Assembly: GCF_014838745.1 (NCBI RefSeq)
Contig: NZ_JABUXR010000001.1
Coordinates: forward strand, 62,001 to 126,000
Source: Limosilactobacillus urinaemulieris
GTDB lineage: Bacteria; Bacillota; Bacilli; Lactobacillales; Lactobacillaceae
Direction of reading: 5' to 3'
DNA: 64,000 nt
Position 1 is the stretch's first letter, and each line of letters begins with the position of its first letter. This document shows, piece after piece, positions 59,370-64,000 of the stretch. The notes beneath the pieces were generated by a model, which worked only from the letters and a program-made list of their open reading frames with translations, made no database searches and was not told the DNA's origin. Both the position numbers and the translations under genes were made by a program.

Positions 59370-61385
59370 ATGGAAAACCGTAATAATGCTTTACATTACA
59401 AGATGTACAAGTCTGGTAAGAGCATCGTTTATGCTGGACTTGCTACTACTGCCGCTTTGGCAGGTTTAGTATTAGCTAACACTAATGCTACTGCTGTTCA
59501 CGCTGATGCTGCTACTCCAGCTTCAGCTGCTGTTACTTCACAAGCAGCTACTACTGCTAACTCATCTGCTGCTACTTCAGCAGAAATTGCTAGTCAAGAA
59601 GCTGTTGTTAACTCTGCTAGTGCTAATGTTGCACAACAACAAAATGTTGTTAATGCCGCTAGTGATGCACTTCAATCAGCAACTAACTTGAACTCCAATT
59701 CAGCTGCTGTTGCTTCTGCAGCTTCTGCTTACAGTGCTGCTAATAGTGACTACTATGCCGCACGTCATGCACAAGCTGTTGCTCATAAGGCTGCTAATGC
59801 TGCTTCAGATTCAGCTGCTGTTGTAAGTGGTGTTAATACTGCTGACCTTACAGCTTGGTGGAACCAAAGTGGTCAATCAGACTACAACAAGGTAATGAAT
59901 GCTAAGAGCACAGCACAAGCTAACTTAGATGAAGCACAAGCTCAAAGTGACTCTGTTGTTAATGCCTGGAACCAAGCTTCTGATGCTGTTGCTGCAGCAG
60001 AAAAGGCTGGCCTTAAGTCTGACAGCAATGAAATGAAAGCTTTGAATGCTCAAAAGCGTCTTGCATGGAACAACATGCAAACTGTTCAAAACGCAATTGT
60101 AACTGCTCGAAAGCAAGTCAGAGCAGCTGATACAATGCTTAATGACGAAAAGAACGGCATTTCTCTGAATGATGCAAAGGCAATCATGGATCAACTTCCA
60201 GCACTAAAGAAGGCTGCCCAAGACGCTGAACAAGCATACAAGGATGCTGTTCAAGCTACTAAGGATGCTGGTGATATTGCAAATGCCAAGTACGATGCTT
60301 GGACTGCTGCTCGAAAGGCTAACAACTTACCATACGGTACTGATGATCCAGTTTACCAAAGCTTAAGTGATGCTGCATCAAGCGCTGCTGCCCAAATTTC
60401 CCGTGATGAAGCTGGTATGAAGGCATTACCAACTGCTGATGGTACTAAGCTTAGCCAAGCTGAAGAATGGGCTAAGGAAGCACAAACTAGGCTTGATCAT
60501 ACTAACTCAGAACTTCCAACATTTGAAAACAATGTCAAGTTCTTCCAAACTAAGCTTGATGAAGCTAACAAGACTCTTGAAGAAGCTAAGGCTAACTATG
60601 CTAAGAATCCTACAACTCTTAACAAGCAATTAGTTGATAATGCTAATGGCTTAGTTGGTACTTTCAATGGTCAATTAGTTGCTGCTCAAACTACACTTAC
60701 TAATGCTCAAAAGGCACAAAAGCAACAACAAGAACAAGTTGACTACTGGACTAACCAAGTTAAGGGAGTTAAGGATAGTGCTCGTTACGCAGAATTTGTA
60801 AACGAAATTAACACTGACAAGGCAATCGTTCAAAAGTTTAACGATGCAAAGACTAACATGAAGAATGCTGCTGCTTCAGCTGAAAAAGTTGCCCCTCTCA
60901 AGGCTGCTTATGATGAAGCACTTCAAACTTTGAAGGCCTACCAAAACCAATTAGCCGCTGCTCAAGCTAAGTTGGCTGCCATGAAGGGTGAAACTCCAGT
61001 TACCCCAGATCAACCAACTAATCCAGACCAACCAAGCACTCCTGATCAACCATCTGACAAGCCTGGTCAAAACACTAATGATAACAATAACGGTAACACT
61101 AATACTAACAAGGATAATGTTGCCTCTAACTTCACTGGTGAAAAGAACGGTAACTACTATGTAAACGGTAAGCAAGTAACTAAGGCTGCTTACGATGCAC
61201 ATGTTGCTAACCAATCACTTGCTACTGTTAAGACATCAGTTAAGGGTGCTAGCGCTGCTGCTACTGCTAACGACTCCAAGGCATTGCCACAAACCGGTAA
61301 CGAAAATGCCTCAGCTGTTGTTGCATTAGGCGCTGTTTCTGCAATGTTTGGTCTTGGCCTTGCTGCTAAGAAGCGTGAATTCTAA
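59370..61385 (+). CDS. Ala-rich coiled-coil LPQTG surface protein (paralogue 2)
   Basis: 671 residues from ATG 59370 (AAAGGGAGG upstream; a longer in-frame extension to 59229 overlaps the promoter and is rejected). The first 46 residues (signal KMYKSGKSI...VHADA) equal paralogue 1 in protein and almost in DNA; the middle (about 50-560) is a different Ala-rich coiled coil with Trp-containing blocks (TAWWNQSGQ, DYWTNQVKG); the end (Pro/Asp/Gln repeats PDQP..., FTGEKNGNYYVNGKQVTKAAYDAHVANQ, ALPQTG, KKREF) is again near-identical. This conserved-end, variable-middle pattern suggests modular exchange. Wall-anchored rod, likely adhesive (inference). Confidence 0.88.
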   Translation: MENRNNALHYKMYKSGKSIVYAGLATTAALAGLVLANTNATAVHADAATPASAAVTSQAATTANSSAATSAEIASQEAVVNSASANVAQQQNVVNAASDALQSATNLNSNSAAVASAASAYSAANSDYYAARHAQAVAHKAANAASDSAAVVSGVNTADLTAWWNQSGQSDYNKVMNAKSTAQANLDEAQAQSDSVVNAWNQASDAVAAAEKAGLKSDSNEMKALNAQKRLAWNNMQTVQNAIVTARKQVRAADTMLNDEKNGISLNDAKAIMDQLPALKKAAQDAEQAYKDAVQATKDAGDIANAKYDAWTAARKANNLPYGTDDPVYQSLSDAASSAAAQISRDEAGMKALPTADGTKLSQAEEWAKEAQTRLDHTNSELPTFENNVKFFQTKLDEANKTLEEAKANYAKNPTTLNKQLVDNANGLVGTFNGQLVAAQTTLTNAQKAQKQQQEQVDYWTNQVKGVKDSARYAEFVNEINTDKAIVQKFNDAKTNMKNAAASAEKVAPLKAAYDEALQTLKAYQNQLAAAQAKLAAMKGETPVTPDQPTNPDQPSTPDQPSDKPGQNTNDNNNGNTNTNKDNVASNFTGEKNGNYYVNGKQVTKAAYDAHVANQSLATVKTSVKGASAAATANDSKALPQTGNENASAVVALGAVSAMFGLGLAAKKREF

Positions 61386-61443
61386 TTACCTCTTTTTGGA
61401 AGATAACTAGAACTAACTTTATTTGTTCGTACTAATAAGAGAG

Positions 61444-61480
61444 AGCCTCAAGCATTTATTGCCTGGGGCTTTTCTTTTAT
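61444..61480 (+). terminator. Intrinsic terminator of surface gene 2
   Basis: AGCCTCAAGC pairs with GCCTGGGGCT (one mismatch, one wobble), followed by TTTCTTTT. Same 3' flank family as paralogues 1 and 3. Confidence 0.8.
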
Positions 61481-61503
61481 GATCCCCACTAAATTATCAG
61501 AAA

Positions 61504-61617
61504 ATGAAAATGCAATTAATTTTGATTTCTATATTAGCCGTTGTACTAACGATCCTCAGCACTTTATTATTAATTTCAATATTAGTTTTATGGATTATTA
61601 AGAACCGAAAGAAGTGA
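61504..61617 (+). CDS. Small single-TM membrane protein (37 aa), coupled to GT2
   Basis: ATG 61504 to TGA 61615-61617. Residues 4-30 are one long hydrophobic helix (Ile/Leu/Val/Ser/Thr), and the end is KNRKK, a positive-inside anchor. The next gene starts with GTG at 61614, overlapping by four bases (GTGA), which argues for translation of this ORF. Its ribosome site is weak. Small membrane partners exist for processive GT2 enzymes (for example IcaD/PgaD), and that is a possible but unproven role. Confidence 0.6.
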   Translation: MKMQLILISILAVVLTILSTLLLISILVLWIIKNRKK

Positions 61618-62888
61618 GTGTAATCATATCATTAATAATCATTATCCTGGGTGGCTTTTCAGCTATTCGAATAATTCTAGGATTATTACTGGCAAATATT
61701 CATCAAATCATCTATCTTACAAAAGCAAGGAAAGAAAAATACGCGCCATTAGTATCAGTAATAATACCAGCATATAACGAGGAAAAAACGATTGTGGCCT
61801 GTGTCTCTTCTGTACTGAAGCAAACGTACCTAAATCGACAAGTAATAATTGTTAATGATGGTTCTGATGATGCTACTAAAGATATTTTGGATAGTATTGA
61901 TAAAAAAGTATATTCTAGTAATTCTGTTGATCAGTTATTTGAGGATAGTATTCCATATAAAGAACGATTTATAATTGTTAATCAACCCAATAGTGGAAAA
62001 AGTATCGCATTAAATAATGGAATTAGAAATCATGCTAAGGGTGAATTGATAACTGTCTTGGATGCTGATTCTGAGCTAAAGCCAAATTTTTTAGCTAACA
62101 TGGTTAACCACTTCCAAAGTACGAATGTTATTGCGGTTGCAGCAAATATAAGAATCAAACGGGCTCTCAATCTGATTGAACTGGTTCAATATATTGAGTA
62201 CTTAGTTGGTTACCAGCTAAAATCATCAGAACAGGTGCTCAATTTAGAGTATATTATCGGTGGGATAGGATCTACTTTCCGGCGTACTATTATGGAAGCA
62301 GTAAATCTTTACGATACCGATACCGTCACGGAAGATATTGATTTAACAATGAAACTCTTAAGGCAATTTGGTAATGCATCATATAAGTTTTGCTATGCTT
62401 TTGATTGTGTTGTATCCACACCAGCAGTTCATAATTTTAGACAACTTATTAAGCAAAGGTATCGGTGGAAATTTGGACGGTTTAGAGCACTCATCAAACA
62501 CCGTAAATTAATTTTTAACAAGAAACTTAATCTTTACAGTATCACCTTAAGTTGGTGGAAATTACCTAAAGTTTTTTTCGAAGAATTTTTACTTTTGATA
62601 GAACCGGTTATTTTAATCTGGATGTCTATTATTATTTTTATCCACTGTGACTTTTCGATCATATTTTCTATTTTGATTATCTATTTTATTTTTGCGATCG
62701 ATACGATTATTGTTGAAAGCATCTCAACAAAAGTTAAATTAAAATTAACGTTAGTTTCGCCATTTACATACCTATTTCTATATATCATTAACATTGTTGA
62801 TTTTATTTGTTTAGTACGTTGTATAGCTAATTTCAGGGAAATCTTATTGAAAAAAGGTCATAGCAAATGGACCCATGTGGAACGTTAA
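61614..62888 (+). CDS. Processive glycosyltransferase family 2 (poly-GlcNAc/hyaluronan synthase-like)
   Basis: 424 residues. N-terminal TM; GT2 core VSVIIPAYNEEKTIVACVSSVLKQTY, VLDADSELKP (DxD), VTEDIDLTMKLL (TED) and RQLIKQRYRWKFGR (QxxRW), then three or four C-terminal TM segments. The set is that of membrane synthases such as IcaA/BcsA-type and HasA. The polymer cannot be named. Directly coupled to the 37-residue membrane ORF upstream, and ends at a bidirectional terminator. Confidence 0.85.
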   Translation: MSVIISLIIIILGGFSAIRIILGLLLANIHQIIYLTKARKEKYAPLVSVIIPAYNEEKTIVACVSSVLKQTYLNRQVIIVNDGSDDATKDILDSIDKKVYSSNSVDQLFEDSIPYKERFIIVNQPNSGKSIALNNGIRNHAKGELITVLDADSELKPNFLANMVNHFQSTNVIAVAANIRIKRALNLIELVQYIEYLVGYQLKSSEQVLNLEYIIGGIGSTFRRTIMEAVNLYDTDTVTEDIDLTMKLLRQFGNASYKFCYAFDCVVSTPAVHNFRQLIKQRYRWKFGRFRALIKHRKLIFNKKLNLYSITLSWWKLPKVFFEEFLLLIEPVILIWMSIIIFIHCDFSIIFSILIIYFIFAIDTIIVESISTKVKLKLTLVSPFTYLFLYIINIVDFICLVRCIANFREILLKKGHSKWTHVER

Positions 62889-62890
62889 GT

Positions 62891-62938
62891 AAAATGGCAT
62901 ATCATCATAGGTTAATTCTGTGATGGTATGCCATTTTA
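62891..62938. terminator. Bidirectional intrinsic terminator
   Basis: AAAATGGCATA (62891-62901) pairs with TATGCCATTTT (62927-62937), extended by ATCA/TGAT pairing inside. It lies between convergent genes. Confidence 0.88.
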
Positions 62939-62947
62939 TAAAAGCAA

Positions 62948-63295
62948 TTACTTGTTTTTCTTTAATGTTTTACGATATTCAGCACGTGTCATCGGTTTAT
63001 TTTCATCATTAGCTAGCTTGGTTGAAGTAAATGAAACTTTGATATGCTCTTCTTGATTACTATCTTTAACAGCTGGTTGATGACTAGATGGCTTAGAAAC
63101 TGAAGGGACTACTGGATGGCTCGTTATACTATCAGCAATCTCTAAAGTCTGTTTAGCAGTATTATAGTTACCTTCAATAACCCTTCGTAACTCCTTATTT
63201 GGATGGGGATCGTTATCGATTCTTGCCAATTCATTTTTAGAATTTTCCATAATTCTTTTTGATGAATTAATGATCTCTTGTAAATTACGTTCCAT
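62948..63295 (-). CDS. Hypothetical hydrophilic protein
   Basis: 115 residues, no signal peptide or TM. Residues 1-55 are predicted helical and charged (NLQEIINSSKRIMENSKNEL...), the middle is Ser/Pro/His-rich linker (about 60-85), and the end is MTRAEYRKTLKKNK, a basic motif of a kind also seen in other lactobacillar proteins. I do not recognise a family. AGGAGCAGGATAT precedes the ATG at 63295. Lies between the GT2 gene (convergent) and surface gene 3 (same strand, downstream). Confidence 0.6.
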   Translation of the reverse strand: MERNLQEIINSSKRIMENSKNELARIDNDPHPNKELRRVIEGNYNTAKQTLEIADSITSHPVVPSVSKPSSHQPAVKDSNQEEHIKVSFTSTKLANDENKPMTRAEYRKTLKKNK

Positions 63296-63365
63296 ATATC
63301 CTGCTCCTAAATATTAGTACCTTCTAAATAATTATATCCCAACTTTATTATTTGTATACAAGCAC

Positions 63366-63402
63366 AAGAAAAGCCTCAAGCGAAGAATTTAGTGCTTGAG
63401 GC
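63366..63402 (-). terminator. Intrinsic terminator of surface gene 3
   Basis: On the minus strand AGCCTCAAGC pairs perfectly with GCTTGAGGCT, followed by TTTTCTTG. Preceded by the same flank (CGTACTGATAAG) found after paralogues 1 and 2. Confidence 0.88.
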
Positions 63403-63460
63403 TTTTCACTTATCAGTACGAACAATTAAAGTCAGTTCTAGTTATCTTGGGAGGAGGTAA

Positions 63461-64000
63461 TTAGAATTCACGCTTCTTAGCAGCAAGGCCAAGACCAAAC
63501 ATTGCAGAAACAGCACCTAATGCAACAATAGCTGAGGCATTTTCGTTACCAGTTTGTGGCAATGTAGCAGCCTTAGTATCATTATTATTGTTGCTCTTAA
63601 CTGCAACCTTTTCAGAAACTAAACCATTGTTAACAGCATGGCTACTACTATTATTTACATTTGAACCATTGTTGTTAGTGATGATGCTATCATCGTTAGT
63701 ACTGTTTGAACCACTGTTATTGTTATCTGAACCGTTGTTAGCATTTTGGTTCCAATCAATGTTCTTAAGCAAGTTATTTGCTTGTTCAAGAAGTTGTGAA
63801 GCCTTAGCAGCGTTAGCAGCAGCTTCGTTAACAACCTTTTGGGCAGCCTCAACGTTTGCTTGAGCATCCTTTAAGTTTTGGTTAGCATTCAGAACATCTT
63901 GGTGAGCAGTCTTAACAGCTTCATCAGCCTTAGTCAGAGCATTTTCAGCATCATCGTAAGCTTTAGTAGCTGTAGCTAACTTATCATTAGCAGCCTTAGC
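63461..64000 (-). CDS. Ala-rich coiled-coil LPQTG surface protein (paralogue 3), partial
   Basis: The frame is open from the right edge of the window (codon at 64000) to TAA at 63461; only the last 179 residues are visible. They hold an Ala/Lys/Gln/Asn coiled coil (NAALTKADEAVKTAH..., AQKVVNEAAAN), an Asn/Ser-rich spacer with GSDNNNSGSN blocks, then LPQTGNENASAIVALGAVSAMFGLGLA and KKREF, which matches the paralogues at the anchor but lacks their FTGEKNGNYY block. The TTG at 63772 is internal. Opposite orientation to paralogues 1 and 2. Confidence 0.85.
   Translation of the reverse strand, partial: AKAANDKLATATKAYDDAENALTKADEAVKTAHQDVLNANQNLKDAQANVEAAQKVVNEAAANAAKASQLLEQANNLLKNIDWNQNANNGSDNNNSGSNSTNDDSIITNNNGSNVNNSSSHAVNNGLVSEKVAVKSNNNNDTKAATLPQTGNENASAIVALGAVSAMFGLGLAAKKREF

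Noticed and set aside
63461-63772. A separate small LPQTG protein starting at TTG 63772
   Set aside because: The frame continues open to the window edge with the same coiled-coil composition, so this is the C-terminal end of a longer protein.
1-64000. CRISPR arrays, rRNA, tRNA genes and complete insertion sequences
   Set aside because: No repeat-spacer pattern, cloverleaf or transposase was recognised on either strand by reading; a tool search could still find a weak one.

Overview
The window reads as chromosomal DNA of a low-to-moderate GC Gram-positive bacterium of the Lactobacillaceae, most likely the genus Limosilactobacillus (reuteri-like). The evidence is LPQTG sortase-anchored proteins with KxYKxGKx-type signal peptides, a Muc_B2-like mucus-binding domain, an EbsA homologue, PepN, the lspA-rluD-carAB gene order of the lactobacillar pyr locus, and an acetylated-branch lysine/DAP operon under a lysine riboswitch. 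The species call is inference, made without any database search.

Layout. 1-5.2 kb: the 3' end of a DNA/RNA non-specific nuclease; an AAT-family amino-acid permease preceded by a threonine-rich leader peptide and an attenuator; an LPQTG mucus-binding-type surface protein; and a broken DXS-like gene. 5.4-32.4 kb is mostly core: a DUF2075 P-loop protein, a VTT membrane protein, a UvrA paralogue, a CrcB pair, a VOC protein, a CopY-UbiB kinase-YdcF operon, a DHA2 drug exporter, AzlCD, GNAT, HhH glycosylase, GT8, HD hydrolase, DegV, RqcH, a degenerate CarA/CarB pair, RluD-LspA-EbsA, an RNase HI-like protein and PepN. 32.5-44.4 kb is the lysine/diaminopimelate block: riboswitch-lysA-dapH-deacetylase-dapA-dapB-patA-asd on the minus strand, then a frameshifted NCS2 purine permease, a repeat-rich gap, and aspartokinase-dapF on the plus strand. 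44.4-64 kb is accessory and visibly AT-richer in its polysaccharide genes: an orphan tyrosine recombinase, three paralogous Ala-rich LPQTG proteins with shared ends, an exopolysaccharide (EPS) cluster, and the parts of an exosortase-G (XrtG) system split around a core rRNA methyltransferase gene.

How the genes fit together. Aspartokinase, Asd, DapA, DapB, DapH, PatA, the deacetylase, DapF and LysA together cover the whole aspartate-to-lysine route through N-acetyl intermediates. The EPS cluster contains a chain-length regulator, priming transferase, several glycosyltransferases, acetyltransferase, a Wzy-like protein and a Wzx flippase, but the priming transferase carries an in-frame stop and a DUF4422 gene runs through a G7 tract into its neighbour, so the locus looks recently damaged (or mis-sequenced).

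Most unusual observations: (i) a CarA/CarB pair in which the glutaminase triad and the ATP-grasp active-site residues are replaced although both frames stay open; (ii) an XrtG-like exosortase lacking the expected Cys and His but keeping the Arg, inside the EPS cluster; (iii) a classical Thr-codon attenuator in front of a permease; (iv) three surface-protein genes with near-identical ends and divergent middles; (v) a promoter-terminator unit without an ORF (candidate sRNA) between dapF and an orphan integrase; (vi) a 37-residue membrane ORF translationally coupled to a processive GT2. No CRISPR, tRNA, rRNA or complete insertion sequence was recognised.
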